DNA of 64,000 nucleotides from Comamonas sp. (GCA_021166775.1 JAJPEQ010000013.1:744001-808000), one strand, 5' to 3'. Numbered from the stretch's first letter, positions 28,018 through 39,263 are shown. A program made the numbers and translations. The notes: generated by a model from the letters alone, not told the origin.

Positions 28018-29076
28018 ATGACATGGTGCTGGGACATCTTTTGCCGCGTCGTCGACAACTGGGGCGACATCGGCGTGGGCTGGCGCCTGGCCGCCGACCT
28101 GGCCGCGCGCGGCCAGCAGGTGCGGCTGTGGACGGACGACGCGAGCGCCCTCGCGTGGATGGCACCACAAGGCGCGCCTGGCGTTCAGGTGCGGCCATGG
28201 CCCGACGCCCTGCCGCCGGGCGGCGTGGGCGACGTGGTGCTGGAAACCTTTGGCTGCGATCTCCCGGAGGTGTTCGCGGCGGCGCTCACCCGCGCCAACA
28301 ACGCCGGCCAACGCACGCCCCCGTGGATCAACCTGGACTACCTGAGCGCCGAGTCCTACGTGCAGCGCAGCCACGGCCTGCCCTCGCCCGTGATGAGCGG
28401 CGCGGGCAAGGGCCTGGTGCGCTGGTATTTCTACCCTGGCTTCACCGAACGCACCGGCGGCCTGTTGCGCGAGCCCGATCTGCTTGAGCGCCAGGCCCGG
28501 TTCAACCGCGTGGCATGGCGCGCCCGCCACGGCATCGGCGATGCGCAGTTCGCGATCAGCCTGTTCTGCTACGAGCCCGCGACTCTGTCCGACTGGCTGG
28601 GCGATCTGGCGCAGCACGAGAACGCGCGTCTGCTGGTCACACCCGGGCGCGCCAGCGCGGCCGTGCACGCGGCGCGAGGCGGCAGGCCAAGGCCCTTCAT
28701 CAAGGATCTCGCGCCATGCAGCCAGCCCGAATTCGACGAACTGCTCTGGGCCAGCGACTTCAACTGCGTGCGCGGCGAAGATTCGCTCGTGCGCGCGCTC
28801 TGGGCCGGTCGGCCCCTGCTCTGGCACATCTACCCGCAGCAGGACAACGCCCACCATGCCAAACTCGACGCCTTCCTGGACTGGCTGGACGCGCCGCCCT
28901 CCATGAGAGAGATTCACCACCTCTGGAACGGCATGCGGCAGGGCGCCATGCCCGACGTGCTGGACACGAGCCTGCACAGTCAATGGACCGCCTGCGTGCA
29001 AGCCGCGCGCCAGCACCTGCTGACGCAGGATGACCTCGTCACGCAGCTCTTCCGGTTCGTGAAAGAAAAAAGCTAG
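28018..29076 (+). CDS. earP: EF-P arginine rhamnosyltransferase
   Basis: Transfers rhamnose from dTDP-rhamnose to Arg32 of EF-P, which helps ribosomes through polyproline. The 352-residue protein starts MTWCWDIFCRVVDNWGDIGV, where Asp13 and Asp17 match the catalytic aspartates described for EarP. The sugar-nucleotide loop is near the end (CVRGEDSLVRALWAGRPLLWHIYPQQD). efp follows 141 bases later with Arg at position 32, the classic pairing. The start at 28018 follows the family N-terminus; an in-frame ATG at 27946 is rejected. Confidence 0.95.
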   Translation: MTWCWDIFCRVVDNWGDIGVGWRLAADLAARGQQVRLWTDDASALAWMAPQGAPGVQVRPWPDALPPGGVGDVVLETFGCDLPEVFAAALTRANNAGQRTPPWINLDYLSAESYVQRSHGLPSPVMSGAGKGLVRWYFYPGFTERTGGLLREPDLLERQARFNRVAWRARHGIGDAQFAISLFCYEPATLSDWLGDLAQHENARLLVTPGRASAAVHAARGGRPRPFIKDLAPCSQPEFDELLWASDFNCVRGEDSLVRALWAGRPLLWHIYPQQDNAHHAKLDAFLDWLDAPPSMREIHHLWNGMRQGAMPDVLDTSLHSQWTACVQAARQHLLTQDDLVTQLFRFVKEKS

Positions 29077-29217
29077 AATGGCGGTCTTTGTGCTTCACGC
29101 GCAGTGCGCTTGCAAGCACCCCCCGTCGGCTTCCTGCCCTCCGGGGTTGGAAGGCCGGCTTTCCAGGCCTACCCGCCCCAGCTCAGGAGCGGCACCACAC
29201 ACTGGACCCCACAGGCC

Positions 29218-29772
29218 ATGAAAATCGCTCAAGAAATCCGTGCAGGCAACGTGATCATGCAGGGCAAAGACCCGATGATCGTCCTCAAGACCGAATACGC
29301 CCGCGGTGGCCGCGGCGCCGCCACGGTGCGCATGAAACTCAAGGGATTGCTCAACAACATGGGCACCGAGGTCGTCTTCCGCGCCGACGACAAGATGGAC
29401 AACGTGATCCTGGACAAGAAGGATTGCACCTACTCCTACTTCGCCGACCCCATGTACGTCTGGATGGACAGCGAGTACAACCAGTACGAAGTGGAAGCCG
29501 AGAACATGTCGGACGCCATCAACTACCTGGAAGACGGCATGACCGCCGAAGTGGTGTTCTACGAAGGCAAGGCCATTTCGGTGGAACTGCCCACCAGCGT
29601 CGAGCGCGAAATCACCTGGACGGAGCCGGCCGTCAAGGGCGACACCTCGGGCAAGGTGCTCAAGCCTGCAAAGATCGCTACGGGATTCGAAGTTGCCGTG
29701 CCGCTTTTCGTCAACCAGGGCGACCGCGTCGAAATCGATACACGCACCGGCGAATACCGCAAGCGCGTCTGA
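29218..29772 (+). CDS. efp: Elongation factor P (arginine type)
   Basis: Stimulates peptide bond formation at proline runs. The 184-residue protein starts [20 protein letters not shown] and has three beta domains. The modified loop YARGGRGAA places Arg exactly at residue 32, the EarP target. The segment 29077-29217 upstream is a 140-base leader with its own probable -10 (TAGAAT near 29076) inside the end of earP, so efp may also be transcribed alone. Confidence 0.96.
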   Translation: MKIAQEIRAGNVIMQGKDPMIVLKTEYARGGRGAATVRMKLKGLLNNMGTEVVFRADDKMDNVILDKKDCTYSYFADPMYVWMDSEYNQYEVEAENMSDAINYLEDGMTAEVVFYEGKAISVELPTSVEREITWTEPAVKGDTSGKVLKPAKIATGFEVAVPLFVNQGDRVEIDTRTGEYRKRV

Positions 29773-29790
29773 TCCGGCGCTGCTTCATAC

Positions 29791-29820
29791 AAAAAGGGCT
29801 TGCCGCTGGCAAGCCCTTTT
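29791..29820 (+). terminator. Terminator after efp
   Basis: AAAAGGGCTTGCC pairs perfectly with GGCAAGCCCTTTT around a 3-base loop, ending in T4. The A run on the other side also allows use from the opposite strand. Confidence 0.9.
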
Positions 29821-29854
29821 CGTTGTGCCGACCGCGGGGCCACCGCCCTCTGCG

Positions 29855-31318
29855 TCAGGCCTGATTCCGCATGCCCCGTGCCTCGTCCGCCGGCGGATTT
29901 GCACGGCGCAGTTCGACCCGCGCGACCAGCCCGCCCCCCGATTCCGGCTCGGCATTGAACAGCGCGAAGGCGCCTCCCATGCGCTGCACGGTCTTGTCGA
30001 CGATCGAAAGCCCCAGTCCCGCGCCCGCAGCCGCAGTGCGCGCGGCATCCCCCCGGAAAAACGGCTGGATCAGCCGCGCAATTTGTTCCGGCGGCACACC
30101 CTGCCCGTGGTCGCGCAGCTGCAGATTCACCCATGTATCCGTGGCCTCGGCCGTGATGTCCAGCACCGTGGTCTCATCGCCGGGCGTCCTGCCATAGCGG
30201 CGTGCGTTTTCCAGCAGGTTCGAGACCACCCGCGCGAGCTCGATCTCGTCGGCCATCACGAAGATGTCCTCGGCCACGTGGGTGCTGATCTGCATTTGCC
30301 CCTCGTTGCGCAGGGCGTGCACGCACGTCGAAACCACGGAATGCAGATTGATCGCCGAAAGCGCCACCGAATCGGGGCGCGCGTAATCGAGGAACTTGTC
30401 TATCGTGGCATCGAGCTGGGCAATGTCTTCCACCATGTGCGCACGCGCTTCCTCGTCGTTCACGCTCATCTCGGTTTCCAGCCGCAGGCGCGCCAGCGGC
30501 GTGCGCAGATCATGCGAAATGCCCGCGAGCATGACGGCCCTATCCTGATCGAGCTTGGCCAGCATCTGCGCCATGCGGTTGAAGCCGATGTTCACCTCGC
30601 GCACCTCGCTCGTCACCGCGCCCTCGTCGAGCGTGCTGGCCGCGAAGTCGCCACGGCGCACCCGGTTGGTGGCGTCCGACAGTTGCTTGAGCGGCCGGTT
30701 GATGAGCCGCGCGATCATGGCCGCGCCAGCGAGCGACAGCACCACGGCCGTGGCCAGCCAGATGAGCCAGGTTCCGCCACCGGCGATCGTCAGGCGCGAA
30801 GGGTCCAGCAGCAGCCAGTTTGGATCACCATTGATCGTGAAGCCCACCCACAGGCCCGACTCCCCATTGACGTGGCTGGCCACGATGGTGCCCGGGCCGA
30901 GGCGTTGCGTCAGCTCGATGGTGAGCCGCTGCGCCAGGGGGGAAGGCTCCAGCAGATCGAAGCGGTCTGTCGGCTCGCGCGGCACCAGGCGCACGCCCTC
31001 CTGATCGGCCATCGCCTTGATCAGCGCCACGCGCGCGATCGCATCCGAATGCGTCAGCGCCGCCCGGCTCAGGTTCACCAGCGAAGCGATCTGCTGCGCC
31101 GCCTGCACGGTGCGCGGCTCCAGCTCCAGCGCGCGCAGGGTCTGCAGCCACACGAGGATGCTGCCCACGAGCAGCAGCAGCAGCAGAAAGAAGGTGCGCC
31201 AGAACAGGTTGAGTCCAACGCGCCTGCGCGGGGCACGCCTGCGCTCGCCCTGGATGCTCACCGCAGTCTGGCTGTCGACAAACGTATCGGCAAAGGCCGT
31301 ATCGTGATCCACGCCCAT
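29855..31318 (-). CDS. Sensor histidine kinase, EnvZ type
   Basis: A 487-residue inner-membrane kinase. The first hydrophobic segment (FFLLLLLLVGSILVWLQ) and a second near residue 180 (WLIWLATAVVLSLAGAAMI) frame a periplasmic domain of about 120 residues. HAMP, a dimerisation helix with the phospho-accepting His in AGISHDLRTPLARL, and an ATPase domain (N box NLLENARRYG, G boxes DHGQGVPPE and GAGLGLSIV) follow. These features and the adjacent OmpR-like gene suggest the EnvZ family. The start at 31318 is the best family fit; 31351 is possible and would overlap the regulator. Confidence 0.9.
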   Translation of the reverse strand: MGVDHDTAFADTFVDSQTAVSIQGERRRAPRRRVGLNLFWRTFFLLLLLLVGSILVWLQTLRALELEPRTVQAAQQIASLVNLSRAALTHSDAIARVALIKAMADQEGVRLVPREPTDRFDLLEPSPLAQRLTIELTQRLGPGTIVASHVNGESGLWVGFTINGDPNWLLLDPSRLTIAGGGTWLIWLATAVVLSLAGAAMIARLINRPLKQLSDATNRVRRGDFAASTLDEGAVTSEVREVNIGFNRMAQMLAKLDQDRAVMLAGISHDLRTPLARLRLETEMSVNDEEARAHMVEDIAQLDATIDKFLDYARPDSVALSAINLHSVVSTCVHALRNEGQMQISTHVAEDIFVMADEIELARVVSNLLENARRYGRTPGDETTVLDITAEATDTWVNLQLRDHGQGVPPEQIARLIQPFFRGDAARTAAAGAGLGLSIVDKTVQRMGGAFALFNAEPESGGGLVARVELRRANPPADEARGMRNQA

Positions 31319-31337
31319 GGATGTAGCCAGCCTGGAC

Positions 31338-32069
31338 TCAATTGCCGCCATCGGGGACGAACACGTAGCCCACGCCCCAGACGGTCTGGATGAAGCGCGG
31401 CGACGCGGCGTCGATTTCGACCAGCTTGCGCAGGCGGGAGATCTGCACGTCCAGGCTGCGGTCAAAGGGTTCGAACTCGCGCCCGCGCGCCAGCAGCGCC
31501 AGCTTTTCGCGCGACAGCGGCTGGCGCGGGTGGCGCACGAGCGCCTTGAGCATGGCAAATTCGCCCGTGGTGAGCGGCAGTTCCTCGCCATTCTTCTGCA
31601 ACGCCCTGGTTCCCAGATCGAACGTGAAAGGCCCGAAGGTGACCATTTCGTTTTCCCCCGAGGGCGCGCCGGGCGCCTCCTGCGGCGGACGCCTGCGCAG
31701 CACCGCGTGGATGCGCGCCAGCAATTCACGCGGGTTGAAGGGTTTGCCGATGTAGTCGTCCGCCCCCACTTCCAGCCCGACGATGCGGTCCACGTCCTCG
31801 CCCTTGGCGGTCAGCATGATGATGGGCGTGCGGTCATGCGCCGCGCGCAGACGTCGGCAAATGGACAGGCCGTCCTCACCCGGCATCATCAGATCGAGCA
31901 CGATCAGATCCGCCGTCTCGCGCAGCAGCAGGCGGTTGAGCGCCTTGCCATCCTCGGCCACCATTACCTCGAAGCCTTCCTGCGTCAGGTAGCGACGAAG
32001 CAGGTCGCGGATGCGGGCATCGTCATCGACGACGAGGATTTTGTCGGTGCGGTTGGTGCCTGATGTCAT
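31338..32069 (-). CDS. ompR: OmpR-type response regulator
   Basis: A 243-residue regulator. The receiver domain has the acidic pocket VVDDD and the phosphorylated Asp in IVLDLMMPGEDG. The winged-helix DNA-binding domain ends RLRKLVEIDAASPRFIQTVWGVGYVFVPDG. Sequence and partner kinase match the osmolarity regulator OmpR; target genes are unknown. The start at 32069 (MTSGTNRTDKILVVDDD) fits the family; the codons upstream are Cys-rich and non-coding in look. It precedes the kinase by 19 bases. Confidence 0.92.
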   Translation of the reverse strand: MTSGTNRTDKILVVDDDARIRDLLRRYLTQEGFEVMVAEDGKALNRLLLRETADLIVLDLMMPGEDGLSICRRLRAAHDRTPIIMLTAKGEDVDRIVGLEVGADDYIGKPFNPRELLARIHAVLRRRPPQEAPGAPSGENEMVTFGPFTFDLGTRALQKNGEELPLTTGEFAMLKALVRHPRQPLSREKLALLARGREFEPFDRSLDVQISRLRKLVEIDAASPRFIQTVWGVGYVFVPDGGN

Positions 32070-32203
32070 GAATGTGGCCTCCGGGCATTTGTAACAGCGC
32101 CGATTCTGGCCTGTAAACACGCAAAAATGCCGTGTCTGCCGCCCCTGCTGACCCTCTGTTACAGGTTTTGCGAGTGCGGCCGCCGCCAAATCACGGCTGC
32201 GCT

Positions 32204-32986
32204 TTATTGCGCGGCCCAGCCGCCGTCCATGTTCCAGGCCACGCCGCGCACGTTGTCGCCCGCAGGAGAGCAGAAGAACACGGCGAGTTCGCCGAGCTGC
32301 TCGGGCGTGGTGAAGTGCATCGAGGGCTCCTTCTCGCCCAGCAGCAGCTTCTTGGCGTCTTCGTTGGAAATGCCCTTTTCCGCGGCCTTGGCGTCCACCT
32401 GCTTTTGCACCAGCGGCGTCAGCACCCAGCCGGGGCAGATCGCATTGCAGGTCACGCCCGTGGGCGCCGTCTCCAGCGCCGTCACCTTGGTCAGACCCAC
32501 GATGCCGTGCTTGGCCGCCACGTAGGCCGACTTCTGCGCCGACGCCACGAGGCCGTGCACCGAAGCGACGTTGATGATGCGCCCCCAGTTGGCCGCCAGC
32601 ATCGCGGGCAGCGCCAGGCGCGTCGTATGAAACGCGCTCGAGAGGTTGATGGCGATGATCGCGTCCCAGCGTTCCACGGGGAAGTCCTGTATGGCGCTGA
32701 CGTACTGGATGCCGGCGTTATTCACCAGAATGTCGACGCGGCCGAAGTCCTTCGCGGCGTAATCCATCATGCTCTGGATGTCGCCGGGTTTGCTCATGTC
32801 GGCGCCGTGATAACCCACCTTGATGCCCGCCGTCCTGCCCGCTTCGAGCACCTGGGCGCGCGGCCCATCGGCATCGCCAAAGCCATTGAGCACGATGTTC
32901 GCCCCTTGCCGTGCGAGCGCCGTCGCAATGCCCAGACCAATGCCGCTCGTCGAGCCCGTGACCAGCGCCGTCTTACCTTTCAACAT
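32204..32986 (-). CDS. hbdH: D-3-hydroxybutyrate dehydrogenase
   Basis: Oxidises 3-hydroxybutyrate, the monomer of polyhydroxybutyrate, to acetoacetate with NAD. The 260-residue short-chain dehydrogenase has the nucleotide motif TGSTSGIGLG, NNAGIQ, and the Ser-Tyr-Lys triad in SVHGLVASAQKSAYVAAKHG. The C-terminal signature GVAWNMDGGWAAQ is typical of the bacterial enzyme. It is divergent from the alpha/beta hydrolase over 65 bases and belongs functionally with the phasin at 51.9 kb. Confidence 0.93.
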   Translation of the reverse strand: MLKGKTALVTGSTSGIGLGIATALARQGANIVLNGFGDADGPRAQVLEAGRTAGIKVGYHGADMSKPGDIQSMMDYAAKDFGRVDILVNNAGIQYVSAIQDFPVERWDAIIAINLSSAFHTTRLALPAMLAANWGRIINVASVHGLVASAQKSAYVAAKHGIVGLTKVTALETAPTGVTCNAICPGWVLTPLVQKQVDAKAAEKGISNEDAKKLLLGEKEPSMHFTTPEQLGELAVFFCSPAGDNVRGVAWNMDGGWAAQ

Positions 32987-33051
32987 GACAAAATCTCCGA
33001 ATGAATTAGGATGCAACGCAGACATTATCAGGCGCCGCGCTGCACTGCAAC

Positions 33052-33996
33052 ATGAACACCGCACTTGAACCCACGCTCCATTACGTCACCTGCCCGGGCG
33101 CCGCCGCGCGGGGTTCAGCGACGAACCACCGCATGGCGTACCGGGAGTGGAATGCCACCGGCGATCCGGCATGCCCGCGCATCATCGTCTGCGTGCACGG
33201 CCTGTCGCGCCAAGGGCGGGATTTCGACACCCTCGCTGCCGCGCTCGCGCCGCACGCGCGCGTGGTCTGCCCGGACGTGGCGGGCCGTGGCGACAGTGAC
33301 TGGCTGGCCGACCCGCAGGGCTACCAGATCCCGCTGTATGCGGCCGACATGCTGACCCTGCTGACCCAGCTGCGCCAGCAGGGCCCCATCACCACGCTGG
33401 ACTGGGTGGGCACGAGCATGGGGGGGCTCATCGGCATGATGCTCGCGGGCCAGCAAGACCTGCCGCTGCCCACGTCCATACGCCGTCTGGTGCTCAACGA
33501 CGTGGGCCCCGCTCTGTCGTGGGACGCGCTGCAGCGCATCGGACAGTACCTGGGCGCCCCACTGCGCTTTGCCTCCGAGCAGCAGGGCGCGGACGCACTC
33601 TGGGCCATTTCCACCTCGTTTGGACCGCACACCCCCGAGCAATGGCTCGCGCTCAGCCGTCCCATGCTGCGCCCCGCACCCGAAGGCGGTTTCAGGCTGC
33701 ACTACGACCCGGCCATCGCCGTCCCATTCAAAGCGCTCACGTCGCAGAGCGTGCAGGAAGGCGAGGCGCTGATGTGGCAGCTCTACGACCAGATTGGCGC
33801 CCGGGTGCTGCTGCTGCGCGGCAAGCAGTCGGATTTGCTCACCCCGCAGACCGCCGCGCGGATGCTGGCGCGGGGGCCTCGCCCCAGGATGGTGGAGTTC
33901 GAAGGCATAGGGCATGCGCCCACGCTCGTGGCCCCCGACCAGGTGGCGGCCGTCACGCAGTTTTTGCTGGCCCCGGAAACCGCAGGCAGCGCATGA
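33052..33996 (+). CDS. Alpha/beta hydrolase coupled to relA
   Basis: A 314-residue hydrolase. The oxyanion region is VCVHGLSRQGRDFD, the nucleophile lies in VGTSMGGLIG, and the acid and His are in LRGKQSDLLT and EGIGHAPTL. No signal peptide is present. The substrate is unknown, though the neighbouring hbdH leaves open a role with hydroxyacid esters. Its stop overlaps the relA start (ATGA). Confidence 0.85.
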   Translation: MNTALEPTLHYVTCPGAAARGSATNHRMAYREWNATGDPACPRIIVCVHGLSRQGRDFDTLAAALAPHARVVCPDVAGRGDSDWLADPQGYQIPLYAADMLTLLTQLRQQGPITTLDWVGTSMGGLIGMMLAGQQDLPLPTSIRRLVLNDVGPALSWDALQRIGQYLGAPLRFASEQQGADALWAISTSFGPHTPEQWLALSRPMLRPAPEGGFRLHYDPAIAVPFKALTSQSVQEGEALMWQLYDQIGARVLLLRGKQSDLLTPQTAARMLARGPRPRMVEFEGIGHAPTLVAPDQVAAVTQFLLAPETAGSA

Positions 33997-36242
33997 AGAG
34001 CAACACGCTCGCGGCGCCGCCCGCGCAAGCCGCCGCCACCACGGCGCAAACCCGCGAGCCGCTGCCGCACCTGATTGCCGCCACGGCCAACGCGGTCACC
34101 GACCTCGATCTGCACCCGCCGTTGGCTTTGGCCCGCGCGCGCGCGTTCGCGCAGCCGCTGCTTGCCAGCGAAATGCTGGACTCCGGAGAAAACACGCTGG
34201 CGCATGCCGATGCGGTGGCCCAGATCCTCAAGAGCCTGGGCAGCTCGGAGATCATGCAGGCGGCGATCTACCTCGTGCACGCCTGCCCGCACCTGACGCG
34301 CCCGGAAGAAGTCATCGCCAAGGCCTTCAGCCCGAACTTCGCGCAACTGGCCATCGAAACGACCAAGCTGATCCGCGTGCAACGCCAGGCGCGCGACGCG
34401 CACGCCACGCGCATGCAGGTGGACAGCGCGCAACTGCAGACCGAGAACGTGCGCAAGATGCTGCTGGCGTTCTCGCGCGATCTGCGCGTGGTGCTGCTGC
34501 GTCTGGCTTCGCGCCTGCAGACCATGCGCTACTACGCGGCCACCAAGCAGCGCGCCTCTCCCGCCATGGCCAGCGAGACCCTGCAGGTGTTCGCGCCGCT
34601 GGCCAATCGCCTGGGCATCTGGCAGATCAAGTGGGAGCTCGAAGACCTCGCGTTTCGCGAGCTCGAGCCCGACACCTACCGCGACGTCGCCCATCTGCTC
34701 GACGAAAAACGCGTGGAGCGGGAGGCCTTCGTCGAGCAGATGCGCGCGCGCCTGGAAGCCGAGCTGCAAGCACAGGGCATCCAGGCCAAGGTCTCAGGCC
34801 GGCCCAAGCACATCTACAGCATCGTCAAGAAAATGCGCGGCAAATCGCTGCCGTTCGATCAGGTCTATGACCTGCATGCCCTGCGCGTGATCGTGCCCAG
34901 CGTCAAGGACTGCTACGCCACGCTCAGCTGGGTGCACAGCCAGCACCAGTCCATCGAGGCGGAGTTCGACGACTACATCGCCAAGCCCAAGGCCAACGGC
35001 TACCAGTCACTGCACACCGTGGTGCGGGACAAGGACGGACGGGCCATCGAAATCCAGATCCGCACGCAGGCCATGCACGATCACGCGGAAAGCGGCGTGG
35101 CCGCGCACTGGGCCTACAAGGAAGCGGGCACCAAGGGCTATGTCGGCGTCTCGGCGGCCAGCGACTACGACGCCAAGATCGCCGTGCTGCGCCAGCTCCT
35201 GGCGTGGGAGCGCGATCTGGCCGGCAACGCCAGCCACAGCAACCTGTTTGAAGACCGCATCTACGTGCTGACGCCCGATGCCGCGGTCATCGAGCTGCCG
35301 CAGGGCGCCACGCCCGTGGACTTCGCCTACGCGGTGCACACCAGCGTGGGCCATCGCTGCCGCGGTGCCAAGGTGGACGGCGCGATGGCGCCGCTCAACA
35401 CCGTGCTGCAGAACGGCCAGACGGTGGAGATCACCACCGCCAAGGAAGGCCGCCCCTCGCGCGACTGGCTCAACCCCGAACTGGGCTACCTCACCAGCCC
35501 CCGCGCCAAGGCCAAGGTGCGGGCCTGGTTCAACGCCGAGCAGCTCCAAGGCACCATCGCGCGCGGACGCGAGCTGGTGGAAAAGCTCCTGCAACGCGAG
35601 GGCAAGACCGCCCTCAAGCACGACGATCTGGCCGCGCAGCTCGGCTTCAAGACGGCGGATGCGCTGTTCGAGGTGGTGGGCAAGGATGAGCTGTCGCTGC
35701 GTTCCATCGAGCAGCTGCTGCACCCCGTGCCAACGGCCGCGGCCCCGCAGGAAGCGCCGGCGCGCAAGAAGCCGCGCGCCGCGGACAACGGCCAGGGCGC
35801 CGTGCTGGTCGTGGGCGTCGGCTCTCTGATGACACAGCTGGCCAAGTGCTGCAAGCCCGCCCCGCCGGACGAGATCCGCGGCTTCGTCACGCGCGGCAAG
35901 GGCGTGAGCGTGCACCGCGCTGACTGCAGCAATTTCCGCGAGCTGGCCGCACGCCACGAAGAGCGCGTGATCGACGTCGCCTGGGGCAGCGACGCGACCC
36001 CCGAGCGCGGGGTCTATCCGATGGACGTCGCCATCGAGGCTGCCGATCGTCAGGGACTGCTGCGCGACATCTCCGACGTCTTCACACGCGAGAAGACCAA
36101 CGTGATCGGCGTCCAGACCCAATCGGTGAAGGGCACGGCCTGGATGACCTTCACCGTGGAAATCACGGACGCCGAGCGGCTGAACAAGGTGCTGGCCATC
36201 GTCGGCGCGGTCGATGGCGTGCGCTCGGCACGGCGGCGCTGA
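33993..36242 (+). CDS. relA: (p)ppGpp synthetase I, RelA type
   Basis: Makes the stringent-response alarmone from GTP/GDP and ATP on stalled ribosomes. The 749-residue protein has an N-terminal HD-like domain whose dyad is lost (LVHACPH, His96-Ala97, where SpoT has HD), so no hydrolase activity is expected. The synthetase domain carries EFDD (around residue 323) followed by YIAKPKANGYQSLHT; the acidic EFDD marks RelA rather than SpoT. TGS (IYVLTPDAAVIELPQGATPVDFAYAVH), zinc-finger-like and ACT domains complete it. The start ATG is coupled to the hydrolase. Confidence 0.96.
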   Translation: MKSNTLAAPPAQAAATTAQTREPLPHLIAATANAVTDLDLHPPLALARARAFAQPLLASEMLDSGENTLAHADAVAQILKSLGSSEIMQAAIYLVHACPHLTRPEEVIAKAFSPNFAQLAIETTKLIRVQRQARDAHATRMQVDSAQLQTENVRKMLLAFSRDLRVVLLRLASRLQTMRYYAATKQRASPAMASETLQVFAPLANRLGIWQIKWELEDLAFRELEPDTYRDVAHLLDEKRVEREAFVEQMRARLEAELQAQGIQAKVSGRPKHIYSIVKKMRGKSLPFDQVYDLHALRVIVPSVKDCYATLSWVHSQHQSIEAEFDDYIAKPKANGYQSLHTVVRDKDGRAIEIQIRTQAMHDHAESGVAAHWAYKEAGTKGYVGVSAASDYDAKIAVLRQLLAWERDLAGNASHSNLFEDRIYVLTPDAAVIELPQGATPVDFAYAVHTSVGHRCRGAKVDGAMAPLNTVLQNGQTVEITTAKEGRPSRDWLNPELGYLTSPRAKAKVRAWFNAEQLQGTIARGRELVEKLLQREGKTALKHDDLAAQLGFKTADALFEVVGKDELSLRSIEQLLHPVPTAAAPQEAPARKKPRAADNGQGAVLVVGVGSLMTQLAKCCKPAPPDEIRGFVTRGKGVSVHRADCSNFRELAARHEERVIDVAWGSDATPERGVYPMDVAIEAADRQGLLRDISDVFTREKTNVIGVQTQSVKGTAWMTFTVEITDAERLNKVLAIVGAVDGVRSARRR

Positions 36243-36271
36243 AATTTGCCAGGCAACTGCCGATTTCTTGC

Positions 36272-36277
36272 TAGAAT
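36272..36277 (+). promoter_or_regulatory. Probable -10 box of tRNA-Val
   Basis: TAGAAT 18 bases before the tRNA 5' end. The -35 is unclear; TTGCCA further upstream is at a long 20-base spacing. Confidence 0.4.
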
Positions 36278-36295
36278 CGCGTGCTTTGGTAGGAC

Positions 36296-36372
36296 AGGCG
36301 CGTAGCTCAGCTGGTTAGAGCACCACCTTGACATGGTGGGGGTCGTTGGTTCGAATCCAATCGCGCCTACCA
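36296..36372 (+). tRNA. tRNA-Val (anticodon GAC)
   Basis: 77 bases with CCA. The acceptor AGGCGCG pairs with CGCGCCT, the anticodon stem is CCACC/GGTGG, the loop TTGACAT gives anticodon GAC, and the T loop is GGTTCGAATCC. Confidence 0.97.
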
Positions 36373-36384
36373 ACAGTAAAAAAC

Positions 36385-36419
36385 AAAGCCCGTCAAGGTC
36401 ACCACCTGACGGGCTTTTT
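36385..36419 (+). terminator. Terminator after tRNA-Val
   Basis: AAAGCCCGTCA pairs with TGACGGGCTTT, followed by further T residues. Confidence 0.85.
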
Positions 36420-36531
36420 CATTGGAAAAATGGGGAACAGCCCCCGGGGCCGCCGCCCGCGACCATCACGCCGTCTTCCATGGGCCCGCGCAGGCCCGGC
36501 CGGACGGGGATGCCCGGCAGGGGTCATGTGT

Positions 36532-37734
<1,203 letters not shown>

Positions 37735-37937
37735 GGTGTCTCCTTGGATGCAATGGGGCTCAATGCGCGCGGCACAGCGCGATTAAACGCGCCGGCGCAC
37801 CCCTTGCGATGTCCGGATGCCGCTGGGCCCTTTGCGGAGTCATGCAGCGTCAGCGCGCAGCCAAGCAAGGACGGCCGCCAGCGACCAGTCCCCCTGACCC
37901 TGGTACATCTGCATGTATACACGTCGATGGCCACTTA

Positions 37938-37955
37938 AGAATATTCGAATATCCT
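37938..37955. promoter_or_regulatory. Palindrome in the pcaF-gcdH intergenic region
   Basis: ATATTCGAATAT (37941-37952) is a perfect palindrome, extended to 18 bases with one mismatched pair. It lies 106 bases before gcdH in a 323-base gene-free region that otherwise shows no gene or terminator. A role as operator is inferred. Confidence 0.35.
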
Positions 37956-38057
37956 CTTCTACCATGCAAACGCTTGAGCCCTGCGTGCTTGCAGCGCATG
38001 CGTGGCTCACCCTTGATTGACCCACCCCTCATCCTTTTGACAGCACCGGAGACCCTG

Positions 38058-39254
38058 ATGGCCCACGCCGCCTTCCCTTGGAACGACCCCTTCCTGCTCG
38101 ACCAGCAACTCAGCGAAGACGAGCGCGCCATCCGCGACGCCGCTGCCGCCTACTGCCAGGACAAGCTGGCCCCGCGCGTGCTCGAAGCCTTCCGCCACGA
38201 GAAGATGGACACCACCATCTTTCGCGAAATGGGCGCGCTGGGCCTGCTGGGCCCCACCATCCCCACGCAGTACGGCGGCGCTGGCCTGAACTATGTGAGC
38301 TACGGCCTGGTGGCGCGCGAGATCGAGCGCGTGGACTCGGGCTACCGCTCCATGGCCAGCGTGCAAAGCTCGCTGGTGATGGTGCCCATCAACGAATTCG
38401 GCACCGAGGCGCAGAAGCAGAAATACCTGCCCAAGCTCGCCAGCGGTGAGTTCATCGGCTGCTTCGGCCTGACCGAGCCCGACCACGGCTCCGACCCCGG
38501 CAGCATGGCCACGCGCGCCTACAAGGTCGATGGCGGCTACAAGCTCTCTGGGGCAAAGATGTGGATCACCAACAGCCCGGTGGCCGACGTGTTTGTGGTC
38601 TGGGCCAAGGAAGTGTCCGAAGGCGGCGCCGTCGGCCCGATCCGCGGCTTCGTGCTCGAAAAAGGCATGAAGGGCCTCACCGCCCCCGCCATCCACGGCA
38701 AGGTGGGCCTGCGCACCTCCATCACGGGGGAGATCGTCATGGACGACGTGTTCGTGCCCGAAGAAAACGCCTTCCCCGAAGTGCGGGGCTTGAAGGGTCC
38801 CTTCACCTGCCTGAACAGCGCGCGCTTCGGCATTGCCTGGGGGGCGCTGGGCGCGGCCGAGTTCTGCTGGCACACCGCGCGCCGGTACACGCTGGACCGC
38901 AAGCAGTTCGGCCGGCCCCTGGCCGCCAACCAGCTTATCCAGAAAAAACTGGCCGACATGCAGACCGAAATCACGCTGGGTCTGCAAGCCTGCCTGCGCG
39001 TGGGCCGCATGAAGGACGAGCACCAGAACGTGGTGGAAATCACCTCGCTGATCAAGCGCAACAGCTGCGGCAAGGCGCTCGATATCGCCCGCCTGGCGCG
39101 CGACATGATGGGCGGCAACGGCATCAGCGACGAGTTCGGCGTGGCGCGCCACCTGGTGAACCTGGAGGTGGTGAACACCTACGAAGGCACGCACGACGTG
39201 CACGCGCTCATCCTGGGCCGCGCACAGACGGGGATTGCGGCGTTTGCCAACTGA
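38058..39254 (+). CDS. gcdH: Glutaryl-CoA dehydrogenase
   Basis: An FAD enzyme that oxidises and decarboxylates glutaryl-CoA to crotonyl-CoA in lysine and glutarate breakdown. The 398-residue protein has the family-specific [16 protein letters not shown], which carries the Arg that binds the glutaryl carboxylate, [15 protein letters not shown] at the flavin, and the catalytic Glu in [15 protein letters not shown]. The start at 38058 ([14 protein letters not shown]) is chosen; the open frame runs on upstream through non-coding sequence. The partial link with a thiolase gene is reasonable for CoA-ester breakdown. Confidence 0.94.
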   Translation: MAHAAFPWNDPFLLDQQLSEDERAIRDAAAAYCQDKLAPRVLEAFRHEKMDTTIFREMGALGLLGPTIPTQYGGAGLNYVSYGLVAREIERVDSGYRSMASVQSSLVMVPINEFGTEAQKQKYLPKLASGEFIGCFGLTEPDHGSDPGSMATRAYKVDGGYKLSGAKMWITNSPVADVFVVWAKEVSEGGAVGPIRGFVLEKGMKGLTAPAIHGKVGLRTSITGEIVMDDVFVPEENAFPEVRGLKGPFTCLNSARFGIAWGALGAAEFCWHTARRYTLDRKQFGRPLAANQLIQKKLADMQTEITLGLQACLRVGRMKDEHQNVVEITSLIKRNSCGKALDIARLARDMMGGNGISDEFGVARHLVNLEVVNTYEGTHDVHALILGRAQTGIAAFAN

Positions 39255-39263
39255 GGGCTCTTG

